The position numbers and the translations under genes are program-made. Below, piece after piece: positions 12,294 to 19,753 of a DNA stretch of 32,483 nucleotides. Where the stretch lies: the NCBI GenBank assembly GCA_027314595.1, contig DAHVAN010000015.1, positions 1 through 32,483 of the forward strand. The letters are read 5' to 3'. Position 1 is the stretch's first letter; each line of letters begins with the position of its first letter. The stretch comes from Actinomycetota bacterium (lineage in GTDB: Bacteria; Actinomycetota; Actinomycetes; Streptosporangiales; Streptosporangiaceae). The notes beneath the pieces are model-generated. The model had not been told where the DNA came from. It saw only the letters and a program-made list of their open reading frames with translations, and ran no database searches.

Positions 12294-13436
12294 CTACCCG
12301 GCCGAACGGATCGGCATGAGCACGTAACGGTAGTCGGGCTGCGCCTCGCCCTTGCCGGTGATCACCGCCGGGCGGGTCGGCGTGGTGAACGAGATCCTGG
12401 CGACGTCGGAGTCGATCGCCCCGACCCCGTCAAGCAGGTACTGCGGGTTGAACGCGATCTGCATGTCGTCGCCGTCGAATGACGCGCCGATCGCCTCGCT
12501 GGCCTGGGCCTCGTCGCCGGTACCCGCCTCGAGCAGCACCTCGCCCGCGGTGAACGTGAGACGGACCGGGGTGTTCCGCTCGGCGACGAGCGCCACGCGC
12601 TTGACCGCGTCCGTGAACGCCGCCGCGGGCAGTTCGGCGACCGCGGAGAACTCGCTGGGCAGCAGCGCCTGGTACCGCGGGTACTCGCCGGACAGCAGCC
12701 GGGTCGTGGTGCGGCGCCCGCCGCCCTCGAAGCCGATGATCCCGTCGTTGCTGACATTCTTTCCTGTCTCAGACCAGCCGGCCGCCATGGCCAGCGCCAC
12801 CGAGACCTCGGCGCCGCTGGTCAGCGCGCGGGCGGTGTCGCCGAGCACCCGGGCGGGCACGAGCACCACCGTGGTCAGGCCGGGCACCACGGGGGTCCAC
12901 CGTAGTTCCCTGACGGCGAGCCGGTACCGGTCGGTGGCGACCAGGGTCAGCACGTCCTCGGCGATTTCCACCCTGATGCCGGTCAGCGCGGGCAGCGTGT
13001 CGTCGCGGCCGGCGGCGATGGCCACCTGGCTGATGGCCGAGGCGAACGCGTCGGCGCCGACGGTGCCAGTCGTCTCCGGCATGTCGGGCAGCGTCGGGTA
13101 CTCCTCGGCGGGCAGCAGCATGAGGTTGAACGTGGCGCTCCCGCAGCGCAGGGTGGTCCGGGAGCCGTCGGTGAACATCTCCACCGGCTTGGCGGGCAGG
13201 CTGCGCACGATCTCCGCGAGCAGCCTGCCGGAGACGAGCACCGTGCCCGGCTCGTCGGCGGCCACCGGGATGGTGGCCTCGGCGGAGACCTCGTAGTCGA
13301 AGGTGGACAGGGTCAGTTCGCTTCCCGCGTGCAGGCGCATGCCAGCCAGCACGGGAGCCGTGGGGCGCGCAGGGAGCGCGCGGGCGGTCCATGCGACAGC
13401 CTCTGCGAGTGGGTCACGCTCAACCTGGAGCTTCAC
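12294..13436 (-). CDS. dnaN: DNA polymerase III sliding clamp, beta subunit
   Basis: The 380-residue sliding clamp encircles DNA and tethers polymerase III. It begins [16 protein letters not shown] and ends [12 protein letters not shown], the usual clamp C-terminus that contributes to the partner-binding pocket. It covers three clamp domains of similar size. The GTG at 13436 was chosen because AGGAGG lies 5 nt upstream; the longer frame to 13772 runs into oriC and lacks homology. It is transcribed leftward, away from the oriC interval. Confidence 0.98.
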   Translation of the reverse strand: MKLQVERDPLAEAVAWTARALPARPTAPVLAGMRLHAGSELTLSTFDYEVSAEATIPVAADEPGTVLVSGRLLAEIVRSLPAKPVEMFTDGSRTTLRCGSATFNLMLLPAEEYPTLPDMPETTGTVGADAFASAISQVAIAAGRDDTLPALTGIRVEIAEDVLTLVATDRYRLAVRELRWTPVVPGLTTVVLVPARVLGDTARALTSGAEVSVALAMAAGWSETGKNVSNDGIIGFEGGGRRTTTRLLSGEYPRYQALLPSEFSAVAELPAAAFTDAVKRVALVAERNTPVRLTFTAGEVLLEAGTGDEAQASEAIGASFDGDDMQIAFNPQYLLDGVGAIDSDVARISFTTPTRPAVITGKGEAQPDYRYVLMPIRSAG

Positions 13437-13535
13437 GGGTTCCTCCTGCCGGTTCCGGCGGTGATGTTTGTACTTTCCCCCGGGCGGGGTATGTGCGTGG
13501 CAGCGGCTCATCCCCGGCCCGCGCGCAAGCCTGCT

Positions 13536-13579
13536 TGTATTGTGCTTTTTTAAGCTAGAAGAACGTCGTAGTAATAGAG
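13536..13579. other. AT-rich candidate DNA unwinding element
   Basis: 29 of 44 bases are A or T in an otherwise very GC-rich region, including a T6 run at 13546-13551. It abuts the DnaA-trio-like tract, the expected position for duplex opening. Confidence 0.5.
13568..13577 (-). other. DnaA-trio-like tract
   Basis: The minus strand reads CTATTACTAC, so the other strand read 3' to 5' is GAT-AAT-GAT-G, matching the DnaA-trio consensus 3'-(G/A)A(T/A)-5'. It lies 13 nt after the box TTATCCCCA and before the AT-rich stretch, the order described for the B. subtilis basal unwinding system. Confidence 0.5.
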
Positions 13580-13590
13580 GCAGTGGAAAC

Positions 13591-13599
13591 TGGGGATAA
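13591..13599 (-). promoter_or_regulatory. DnaA box (TTATCCCCA)
   Basis: One mismatch from TTATCCACA. A second, weaker 9-mer (GTTTCCACT, 13582-13590) directly abuts it in the same orientation. Confidence 0.55.
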
Positions 13600-13701
13600 C
13601 GGGGTTTCGTCAGGTCAGCGCCGTTCTCCGGGACACAGGGGGTGTGGGCGGCGCGGGGACGGGAGACGGCCCGCTGTGCACGCCTCATCGGTGTCCCCCG
13701 G

Positions 13702-13710
13702 TTGTCCACG
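13702..13710 (+). promoter_or_regulatory. DnaA box (TTGTCCACG)
   Basis: One mismatch from the high-GC actinobacterial consensus TTGTCCACA. Confidence 0.7.
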
Positions 13711-13734
13711 TTTTGTCCCCCGGTTCTCCCCGGC

Positions 13735-13743
13735 TTTTCCACA
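13735..13743 (+). promoter_or_regulatory. DnaA box (TTTTCCACA)
   Basis: Matches TTNTCCACA. It is 3 bp before the perfect box and in the same orientation. Confidence 0.75.
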
Positions 13744-13746
13744 GTG

Positions 13747-13755
13747 TTATCCACA
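13747..13755 (+). promoter_or_regulatory. Perfect DnaA box (TTATCCACA)
   Basis: Exact match to the canonical high-affinity DnaA box, in the dnaA-dnaN spacer. Confidence 0.9.
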
Positions 13756-13770
13756 AGCTGTGTGCACAGC

Positions 13771-13779
13771 ACTGGATAA
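13771..13779 (-). promoter_or_regulatory. DnaA box (TTATCCAGT)
   Basis: Two mismatches from TTATCCACA, on the opposite strand to the preceding boxes. A still weaker site, CAATCCACA, follows at 13785-13793. Confidence 0.5.
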
Positions 13780-13869
13780 CACTTGTGGATTGGATGTGCC
13801 CTGCCGTCCCGCTCAGGCGCGCCCCGCTTGCCCCGCCCCGCGTCCAGCCCGTGCTCATCGGGCCCCTGC

Positions 13870-15453
13870 TCATCCGGCCCGCGCTTGTTGCTTGATGCGG
13901 TTGGTGAGTTCGGTTACCTGAGTGTAGATGGAGCGTCGTTCGGCCATCAGCGAGCGGATCTTACGGTCCGCGTTGATGACGGTGGTGTGGTCGCGGCCGC
14001 CGAACTGCTGGCCGATCTTCGGCAGTGACAGGTCGGTGAGCTCCCGGCACAGGTACATCGCGATGTGCCTGGCGGTCACAAGGACCCGCGACCGGCTCGT
14101 CCCGCACAGGTCCTCGATCGACAGTCCGAAGTACGCGGCGGTCTGCCCCATGATCGTCGCCGCGTTGATCTGCGGGCCCTGTGCCTCGGGGATGAGGTCC
14201 TTGAGCACGATCTCGGCGAGTTGCAGGTCGACGCCCTGGCGGTTCAGGCTCGCGAACGCGGTGACCCGGATGAGGGCGCCCTCGAGTTCCCTGATGTTCG
14301 TGGAGATCCGGCTGGCGATGTACTCGAGGACGTCGGCGGGCGCGTTCAGTCCCTCCTGGACCGCCTTCTTGCGCAAGATGGCGATGCGGGTCTCGAGTTC
14401 GGGGGGCTGGACGTCGGTCAGCAGCCCCCACTCGAACCTGCTGCGCAGCCTGTCCTCGAGCGTGACCAGGCGCTTGGGGGCGCGATCGCTCGAGATCACG
14501 ATCTGTTTGCTGGCGTTGTGCAGGGTGTTGAAGGTGTGGAAGAATTCTTCCTGAGTTCCTTCCTTGTTCTCGAGGAACTGAATGTCGTCGACAAGCAGCA
14601 CGTCGACGTCGCGGTACCTGCGGCGGAACCCGTCCTGCTTGCCGTCCCTGATCATGTTGATGAAGTCGTTGGTGAACTCTTCCGAGCTCACGTACCTGAC
14701 CTTGAGTCCCGGGTAGAGCGTCTGCGCGTAGTGCCCGATGGCGTGCAGCAGGTGGGTCTTGCCCAGCCCGGAGTCGCCGTAGACGAACAGCGGGTTGTAG
14801 GCCTTGGCCGGGGCCTCGGCGACCGCCACCGCCGCGGCGTGCGCGAACCGGTTGCTCGAGCCGATGACGAAGGTCTCGAACGTGTACTTCGGGTTGAGCC
14901 TCGCCGAGGTAAGCCGCGGTGTCGGGCCGGCCTGGTCGCCCTGATGCGGCCGCGGCGCCTCGGCCGGCTGTCCGGCCGCCTGGCGCGAAAGCTGCTGCTG
15001 CGGGTACGGCAGCGAGCCGTCAAGCCGGTGCCCGTTGTCGAGGCGGGCCGGCGGGGGCATCGCCGGCTTCGCCGTGGGCGGGCGCAGGTCATGCGCCGAC
15101 GGCATGGCATGCAATGACTGGTGTGCCGGCGGCAACTGGACCACCGGCGGCAGCGGCTGATTAGAGGTCAGGGGCTCCGGTTGCGGCTGAGGAGCGGAAT
15201 TCGGGTCCACGGTGACCGCGATCTGGATGGGACGTCCGAGAACCCGGGACAGTGCCGCGGTGACCAGCGGCCTCAGCCGCGATTCGAGCTGCTCCTTGAC
15301 GAACTCGTTCGGCGTCGCGATCAGCGCCGTGTTGCCTACCAGCCCGAGCGGCTTGGTGAGCTTGAGCCAGGCAAGCTGGCTCGCCTGGACATGCAGTTCG
15401 GCAAGCTCGTCCAGTGATCGTGCCCACACATCTGTGAGATCTGTGTCAGTCAC
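13870..15453 (-). CDS. dnaA: Chromosomal replication initiator DnaA
   Basis: The 527-residue initiator ATPase. Domain I spans about 1-82. Domain II is a long Pro/Gln-rich linker at about 83-185, typical of actinobacteria. The domain III AAA+ core begins near [12 protein letters not shown], with Walker A GDSGLGKT at 226-233 and Walker B VDDIQF near 288. Domain IV carries the DnaA signature GGRDHTTV in its helix-turn-helix. The GTG at 15453 has AGGGGAG about 7 nt upstream. It reads toward oriC, and two DnaA boxes lie upstream, consistent with autoregulation. Confidence 0.99.
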   Translation of the reverse strand: MTDTDLTDVWARSLDELAELHVQASQLAWLKLTKPLGLVGNTALIATPNEFVKEQLESRLRPLVTAALSRVLGRPIQIAVTVDPNSAPQPQPEPLTSNQPLPPVVQLPPAHQSLHAMPSAHDLRPPTAKPAMPPPARLDNGHRLDGSLPYPQQQLSRQAAGQPAEAPRPHQGDQAGPTPRLTSARLNPKYTFETFVIGSSNRFAHAAAVAVAEAPAKAYNPLFVYGDSGLGKTHLLHAIGHYAQTLYPGLKVRYVSSEEFTNDFINMIRDGKQDGFRRRYRDVDVLLVDDIQFLENKEGTQEEFFHTFNTLHNASKQIVISSDRAPKRLVTLEDRLRSRFEWGLLTDVQPPELETRIAILRKKAVQEGLNAPADVLEYIASRISTNIRELEGALIRVTAFASLNRQGVDLQLAEIVLKDLIPEAQGPQINAATIMGQTAAYFGLSIEDLCGTSRSRVLVTARHIAMYLCRELTDLSLPKIGQQFGGRDHTTVINADRKIRSLMAERRSIYTQVTELTNRIKQQARAG

Positions 15454-15508
15454 CGATGCGCTCCCCTCGCCTTGCTGTCGTGCAGAGCCTGATCAGTGAC
15501 CATGCTCG

Positions 15509-15517
15509 TTGTCCACA
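15509..15517 (+). promoter_or_regulatory. DnaA box (TTGTCCACA) upstream of dnaA
   Basis: Perfect match to the actinobacterial DnaA box, 56 bp upstream of the dnaA start. A weaker CGGTCCACA follows at 15521-15529. The position suits autoregulation or an extension of oriC. Confidence 0.8.
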
Positions 15518-15656
15518 GGGCGGTCCACATGGTGTGCACGTGGCACGCCGCGCGTCCCGTGGCGCCCTGTGTGCGCGCCGTAGCCCGCTGAGCCGCGGTT
15601 TTCCCCCTCCGTGGCGGTCGCCGGCTGAGCGTGGGCAGTCCGGCGGACGTTGATTT

Positions 15657-15665
15657 TTCCACAGC
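15657..15665 (+). promoter_or_regulatory. DnaA box (TTTTCCACA) upstream of dnaA
   Basis: Matches TTNTCCACA. It overlaps by one base a possible dnaA -10 hexamer (TAGGCT, minus strand). Confidence 0.65.
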
Positions 15666-15816
15666 CTAAGTCGCCGGGGCGACATTCGATGGGGAAACCG
15701 CAGTGTTGAACGATGGTAGACCCGGGGATGGGAAGGTCGTTAGTCCCCTTTTGCCCGGCAGGCGGGTGGCGCCGGGCTGGCGGGAAGCCCCGGTGCGGGG
15801 ACCGTGACCGCTCGGT

Positions 15817-15845
15817 TTGACCTGTGCGGTTATCGCCTTTACCGT
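15817..15845 (+). promoter_or_regulatory. Probable rpmH promoter
   Basis: TTGACC (15817-15822), a 17-bp spacer and TACCGT (15840-15845) fit the actinobacterial principal sigma pattern TTGAC-N17-TANNNT. It leaves a leader of roughly 105 nt before rpmH. Confidence 0.5.
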
Positions 15846-15957
15846 TAACAGGCTGACCGTGCGTCCGCGGCGGCCACGGGACGAAAAGCCCGGCCGGGCG
15901 GCGCATGACCGTGTCTGGCCATTCGTGTAACAGATCAGAACTGCACCTGGAGTTCCA

Positions 15958-16095
15958 GTGAGCAAGCGTACGTTCCAGCCGAACAACCGTCGACGGGCGA
16001 AGGTCCATGGTTTCCGGCTGCGGATGCGCACCCGGGCAGGCCGTGCCGTCATCGCCGCGCGCCGTCGCAAGGGCCGCGCGCAGTTGAGCGTCTGA
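15958..16095 (+). CDS. rpmH: 50S ribosomal protein L34
   Basis: The 45-residue, strongly basic protein runs from a GTG at 15958. It begins [19 protein letters not shown] and ends [11 protein letters not shown], the full L34 signature and usual length. L34 is a late-assembling large-subunit protein. It starts the rightward rpmH-rnpA-yidD-yidC block, divergent from dnaA as in most bacteria. Confidence 0.98.
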   Translation: MSKRTFQPNNRRRAKVHGFRLRMRTRAGRAVIAARRRKGRAQLSV

Positions 16096-16142
16096 CGCCG
16101 CTGCCGCTGCCCACACTGGCGCAGGCTGCGCAGGAGGTTGTC

Positions 16143-16526
16143 GTGCTGCCGCGGCAGTCCCGGATGAAACGGCCGGAGGACTTCCGGCTGACGCTGCGAA
16201 CAGGCCGCCGTACGGGCGGATCCGTGGTCGCCGGGCACTTGCTGCTGCCTGGAGCTTCTCACGGAGCGGTGCACTTCAGTGACCCGGCAAAGGTAGGATT
16301 TGTTGTCAGCCGCGCGGTTGGCTCGGCGGTGGTTCGCAACCGGGTGAAGCGACGGCTCCGGGAACTGATGCGCAGGCGGCTTGCCTCGCTCCCCAGGGGT
16401 TGCCTGCTCGTGCTGCGAGCCCACCCAGCGGCCGCCGGCGCACGCCAGGCGGATCTGGCCGCCGATCTGGACCTGGTTATCGAACGACTGCTTCGGCGGC
16501 AGGTTGGGGCGCTGCGCAAGGAATGA
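16143..16526 (+). CDS. rnpA: Ribonuclease P protein component
   Basis: The 127-residue basic protein cofactor of RNase P helps the catalytic RNA trim 5' leaders of tRNA precursors. Visible features are [17 protein letters not shown] at the N-terminus, [17 protein letters not shown], and the hallmark [10 protein letters not shown] motif at 65-74. The GTG at 16143 has AGGAGG 5 nt upstream. The stop overlaps the yidD start in an ATGA, so the two are likely translationally coupled. Confidence 0.97.
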   Translation: MLPRQSRMKRPEDFRLTLRTGRRTGGSVVAGHLLLPGASHGAVHFSDPAKVGFVVSRAVGSAVVRNRVKRRLRELMRRRLASLPRGCLLVLRAHPAAAGARQADLAADLDLVIERLLRRQVGALRKE

Positions 16527-16804
16527 GCGCGTCGGAGATGGGATTGACGCGACAGGCTGGGCCGACTCGGACGGCCCGGGTGCTCATGGTTCCCGTGATC
16601 GGCTACCGCCGGTTCCTGAGTCCGCTGCTCGGCCCGCGCTGCAGATTCGCACCCTCCTGCAGCGAATACACACTGGAAGCGTTGCGCCAGCATGGCGCGG
16701 CACGGGGACTGTGGCTGTCGGTTCGCCGGCTTGCCCGCTGCCATCCTTTCCACCCGGGCGGATACGATCCCGTGCCGGCTAGGCCCCAAGGAGTTATCAG
16801 GTGA
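16523..16804 (+). CDS. yidD: Membrane protein insertion efficiency factor YidD
   Basis: The 93-residue protein has the YidD core: [31 protein letters not shown], then [17 protein letters not shown]. The conserved cysteines are present in the GPRCRF, PSCSEY and ARCHP segments. YidD is a small membrane-associated helper of YidC-dependent insertion. The ATG at 16523 overlaps the rnpA stop, and its own stop overlaps the yidC GTG (GTGA), so expression is tightly linked. Internal ATGs at 16538 and 16586 are alternative starts closer to the conserved core. Confidence 0.95.
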   Translation: MSASEMGLTRQAGPTRTARVLMVPVIGYRRFLSPLLGPRCRFAPSCSEYTLEALRQHGAARGLWLSVRRLARCHPFHPGGYDPVPARPQGVIR

Positions 16805-18075
16805 GCATTCTGAACCCGCTGTTCGAGGCGCTCGCGTGGGTGATCATGCAGATCCACGCGGCGCTCTCGGTGCCGTTTGGCGCAGCGAGCGGGTGGGCTT
16901 GGGGCCTGTCCATCGTCATCCTCGTGATGCTGATGCGGCTGCTCATGGTGCCGCTGTTCGTCAAGCAGGTGAAGGCGCAGCGGAAGATGCAGGCGCACAT
17001 GCCGCAACTGCAGGAGATCCGCAAGCGCTACAAGAACGACAAACAGCGGCTCAACGAAGAGACGATGAAGTTCTACAAGGAGAACGGCATCAATCCGCTG
17101 GGCGGCTGCCTGCCGCTGCTCGCCCAGATGCCGCTGTTCTACGCGCTGTACACCGTGCTGCGCAGCATCGCCGAGTGGACGCCAGGTACGGCCGCCCACC
17201 CGAGCGTTCCGCCGTACAGGATGACCCGCCCGGTGGTGGAGAGCGCCCAGCATGCGCACATCTTCGGGGCGTCGCTTGGGGACAAGTTCCTGTTCCCCAT
17301 TGCCGGCGAGAGCTTGCCGTCGCGGTTCGTCATACTGGCGTTCGTGCTGGTCAGCGCCGGCACGACGTTCCTGACCATGCGGCAGAGCGCGCGCCGCGGG
17401 ATGATGCAGCAGACCGCGATAGACCCGTCCAACCCGGCCGCGAACATGCAGAAGTACATGATGTACATCGCGCCGTTCTTCGCGCTGACCGGTCTGTACT
17501 GGCAGTTCGGCCTCGTCATCTACTGGGTGACCACCAACATCTGGACGCTGGGCCAGCAGCACATCCTGTTCCGCAACCTCCCCCTGGTGAGTAGCGCTAC
17601 GGCAGGTGCGGCCGCCGCGCCGGCGGCTCCCGGAGCAAGCAAGAGCCGTGTCGCCGCCAAGACCGCCACCCCGGCCAAGAGCACCGTGTCCGGCAGGACC
17701 AGTGCCTCGGGCAGGACCAGTGCCTCGGGCAGGACCAGCGCCTCGGGCAGGACCAGCGCCGCCGCCAGGGTCGGCGCGGCGGCGAAGGTGTCCGAGCCAC
17801 TGGATGGCGCGCCCAAGGAGAGCGCGCCCAAGGAGAGCGCCCCTAGTGCGAGTTCGAACGGCTCCGCGGCGGGCTCGACCAGGGCGTCCACTGCGTCGGG
17901 GGACTCTGGGATGCCCAGGACTAGCGGGACTGGCGGGTCGACCGGGGGGCGCGGCCTGCTACGGTTCGGCAAGGGCAAGGGCGAACCGGAGGTGGAGCCT
18001 GAGGCTCCGCGGGTGAAGGTCGTCCGGCAGCAGCCGGTCAGGCAGACACGCAGCAAGCGTTCAGGCAAGGGGTGA
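16801..18075 (+). CDS. yidC: Membrane protein insertase YidC
   Basis: The 424-residue Oxa1/YidC insertase puts proteins into the plasma membrane, alone or with Sec. The first core helix contains the conserved groove arginine (R46, in [11 protein letters not shown]). A basic cytoplasmic hairpin ([12 protein letters not shown] to [23 protein letters not shown]) follows, then further helices ending at about residue 255. Residues 265-424 are a hydrophilic, basic tail rich in Ala, Ser, Gly and Lys. It contains four SGRTSA repeats (297-320) and a KESAP repeat, and may bind ribosomes like other long basic YidC tails. The GTG at 16801 overlaps the yidD stop. Confidence 0.97.
   Translation: MSILNPLFEALAWVIMQIHAALSVPFGAASGWAWGLSIVILVMLMRLLMVPLFVKQVKAQRKMQAHMPQLQEIRKRYKNDKQRLNEETMKFYKENGINPLGGCLPLLAQMPLFYALYTVLRSIAEWTPGTAAHPSVPPYRMTRPVVESAQHAHIFGASLGDKFLFPIAGESLPSRFVILAFVLVSAGTTFLTMRQSARRGMMQQTAIDPSNPAANMQKYMMYIAPFFALTGLYWQFGLVIYWVTTNIWTLGQQHILFRNLPLVSSATAGAAAAPAAPGASKSRVAAKTATPAKSTVSGRTSASGRTSASGRTSASGRTSAAARVGAAAKVSEPLDGAPKESAPKESAPSASSNGSAAGSTRASTASGDSGMPRTSGTGGSTGGRGLLRFGKGKGEPEVEPEAPRVKVVRQQPVRQTRSKRSGKG
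17689..17760 (+). repeat. Four 18-bp tandem repeats in yidC
   Basis: Four nearly identical 18-bp units, each encoding Ser-Gly-Arg-Thr-Ser-Ala, lie in the cytoplasmic tail of YidC. They differ only at wobble positions, suggesting recent duplication. The in-frame unit length lets copy number change without frameshift. Confidence 0.9.
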
Positions 18076-18081
18076 GCGACT

Positions 18082-18771
18082 GTGGGGGATGATCCCGGTG
18101 AGGGTGGTTTCGGCACGGTGGCTGGCTGGTCTATGGCAGCAGAACAGGCAAGTCCCGAAGACGCGTTGGTGCCAGAGGCAGGGCTAGGCGAGCAGGAGCT
18201 GGACGGCGTGGTCGACGAAGACGACATGATTGACGACGATGACGTTGCTGACGGCGAAGAGGACGACGAGGGCGAAGAGGACGACGAAGCCGAAGAGGAC
18301 GACGAGGGCGAGCTGAGTTCGCTCGAAGAAGAAGGCGAGATCGCCGCCGACTACATCGAGGAACTGCTCGACATCGCCGACCTCGACGGGGACATCGACA
18401 TGGACGTGGAGGGCGACCGCGCGGTCGTCTCCGTGGTCGGCGCCACGCTCGACGAACTCGTGGGCGACGACGGCGAGGTTCTCGAGGCGCTGCAGGAGCT
18501 CACCAGGCTGGCCGTGCACAGGAAGACGGGCATCCGCGCGCGGCTCATGCTCGACGTCGGCGGATTCCGCGCGCGGCGCCGGTCCGAGCTCGCCGAACTC
18601 GGCCGTTCTGTAGCCGACGAGGTGGAGCGCACCGGCGAGCCGAAGAAGCTGCGCGCCATGTCGCCCTTCGAGCGCAAGATCATCCACGACGCCGTTGCCC
18701 TTGCGGGGCTGCGCAGCGAGTCGGAGGGCGAGGAGCCGAACCGGCGGGTTGTCGTTTTCCCGGGCGGCTGA
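18082..18771 (+). CDS. khpB: KhpB/Jag RNA-binding protein (KH and R3H domains)
   Basis: The 229-residue protein has an N-terminal acidic stretch (residues 45-85, mostly Asp/Glu with DEGEEDDEAEEDDEGE). A KH-like domain follows (YIEELLDIADLDGDIDMDV through the GDDGEVLEALQELTRLAV loop), then an R3H domain (FRARRRSELAELG to SPFERKIIHDAVA). KhpB/Jag proteins bind RNA and in Gram-positives are linked to cell elongation and division. It has no Jag-N domain; the acidic tract takes that place. The GTG at 18082 lies 6 bp after the yidC stop, within the same operon. Confidence 0.92.
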   Translation: MGDDPGEGGFGTVAGWSMAAEQASPEDALVPEAGLGEQELDGVVDEDDMIDDDDVADGEEDDEGEEDDEAEEDDEGELSSLEEEGEIAADYIEELLDIADLDGDIDMDVEGDRAVVSVVGATLDELVGDDGEVLEALQELTRLAVHRKTGIRARLMLDVGGFRARRRSELAELGRSVADEVERTGEPKKLRAMSPFERKIIHDAVALAGLRSESEGEEPNRRVVVFPGG

Positions 18772-18780
18772 GGCACTGTC

Positions 18781-19494
18781 GTGGCCCCTCCGGAGCTTCC
18801 GGCGCCGGCCGCGCTCCCGCTCCCGCCGCCACCCGAGGAGGCGGCTGAGGTATTCGGTTCCGCACTGGATACGGCGCGGCGGTTCGCCGGGATGCTGGCG
18901 ACCGACGGCGTGACGCGCGGACTGATAGGACCCAAGGAGGCGCCCCGGCTCTGGGAACGCCACCTGCTGAACTGCGCGGCCGTGGCGGAACTCCTGCCGG
19001 ACCGAGGCGAGCTTGTGGACATCGGATCCGGCGCCGGGCTGCCGGGCGTGGTGCTCGCCATGCTCAGGCCGGGACTGCGCGTCATCTTGCTCGAGCCCCT
19101 GCTCCGCAGGTCGGTCTTCCTCCATGAGTGCGTTACACGGCTAGAGCTGGCGAACGCCGTCGTGGTGCGCGGCCGCGCCGAGGACATGACCGGCGTGATC
19201 AAGGCGGACGTGGCCACGGCACGGGCGGTCGCACCGCTCGGCCGGCTGGCCGGCTGGGCCGCCGGGGTGCTGCGGCCCGGCGGCCAGCTACTGGCGATCA
19301 AGGGGCAGGCCGCCGCGGAGGAACTGGCCGCTGCGCGGCCCGATTTGTCGCGACTGGGCGCGCGGAGCGCCGAGGTTCTGAGGGCAGGCCACGGTAGTGT
19401 CATAGCTGCGACCACGGTAGTCCGTGTCGTCATCGGAGGACACGGCCGAGAGGAGCAGGCTGGTGCTCACCGCAGCCGGCGTGGGGTGGCCTGA
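18781..19494 (+). CDS. rsmG: 16S rRNA (guanine527-N7)-methyltransferase RsmG
   Basis: The 237-residue SAM-dependent methyltransferase modifies G527 of 16S rRNA; loss gives low-level streptomycin resistance in other bacteria. Key features are the substrate-side motif PRLWERHLLNC at 55-65, the SAM loop DIGSGAGLPG at 80-89, and later RAVAPLGRLAGWAAGVLRPGG and LAIKGQ. The GTG at 18781 follows GAGG by 7 nt and is 9 bp after khpB. The last 25 residues are basic and poorly conserved. Confidence 0.96.
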   Translation: MAPPELPAPAALPLPPPPEEAAEVFGSALDTARRFAGMLATDGVTRGLIGPKEAPRLWERHLLNCAAVAELLPDRGELVDIGSGAGLPGVVLAMLRPGLRVILLEPLLRRSVFLHECVTRLELANAVVVRGRAEDMTGVIKADVATARAVAPLGRLAGWAAGVLRPGGQLLAIKGQAAAEELAAARPDLSRLGARSAEVLRAGHGSVIAATTVVRVVIGGHGREEQAGAHRSRRGVA

Positions 19495-19660
19495 GGGGGG
19501 ATCAGCGGTCAGGTTCCTCGGCGCGACCGGTCTGGGATGGCCCGGGGAGCGGTCAGTGTCTTCGCAGCCAGACCAGGTCACGAGAGGTGCGCTGTTGAAC
19601 GGTCATGAGAAGTCGCCCCTTCCGCGTTCGGACCGGGTACGGCATGCGCTGGCGGCCGCG

Positions 19661-19674
19661 GTTTCACGTGGAAC
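19661..19674. other. parS: parS-like site 1 (one mismatch)
   Basis: GTTTCACGTGGAAC has one mismatch from the parS core GTTTCACGTGAAAC. It lies 80 bp upstream of the chosen parA start. Confidence 0.75.
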
Positions 19675-19697
19675 GCCGAATTCTCTGGGAAATGACA

Positions 19698-19733
19698 GTG
19701 CTAAAAGTGACGGTGCTAAAAGTGACGGTGCTA
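19698..19733 (+). repeat. 15-bp tandem repeat between parS1 and parA
   Basis: Two perfect copies of a 15-mer (GTGCTAAAAGTGACG) and a partial third copy lie 21 bp upstream of the parA start. They are AT-richer than the surroundings. They may belong to the parA promoter/operator or be a slippage product; if translation started further upstream they would encode Lys-Ser-Asp-Gly-Ala repeats. Confidence 0.75.
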
Positions 19734-19753
19734 CCGGGAGTGGAGGAGAGCAG

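Larger units (their letters stand above)
13437..13869. other. oriC: Likely chromosomal origin oriC (dnaA-dnaN spacer)
   Basis: The 433-bp non-coding interval between dnaA and dnaN is the usual oriC place in actinobacteria. It holds a cluster of DnaA boxes at 13702-13779, one near-consensus box at 13591-13599, a DnaA-trio-like tract at 13568-13577 and an AT-rich stretch at 13536-13579 (29 of 44 bases A or T). Box number seems low compared with the roughly nineteen of Streptomyces oriC. The dnaN promoter must also lie in the left part. Confidence 0.85.
15454..15957. promoter_or_regulatory. dnaA-rpmH divergent promoter region
   Basis: The 504-bp non-coding interval between divergent dnaA and rpmH holds two good DnaA boxes on the dnaA side and a sigma-70 type promoter pointing to rpmH. 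A TAGGCT hexamer on the minus strand (15665-15670) adjoins the second box and could be a dnaA -10 element, but no clear -35 precedes it. No small gene is recognised. Confidence 0.7.

Noticed and set aside
10598-12319. 573-codon plus-strand frame opposite dciA and recF
   Set aside because: It spans two genuine minus-strand genes and has a low-complexity translation; an effect of GC-rich third positions.
12352-13296. 314-codon plus-strand frame inside dnaN
   Set aside because: Ser/Thr/Ala-rich translation without domains, fully antisense to the clamp gene.
13437-13772. dnaN start at 13772 or small plus-strand genes in the dnaA-dnaN spacer
   Set aside because: The interval is full of DnaA boxes and the translations show no known domain; the GTG at 13436 with AGGAGG is the proper clamp start.
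19424-19753. ParA start at GTG 19424
   Set aside because: It would overlap rsmG by 71 bp and put a parS site and a tandem repeat inside the coding region; the ATG at 19754 has a strong Shine-Dalgarno and gives a normal ParA length.
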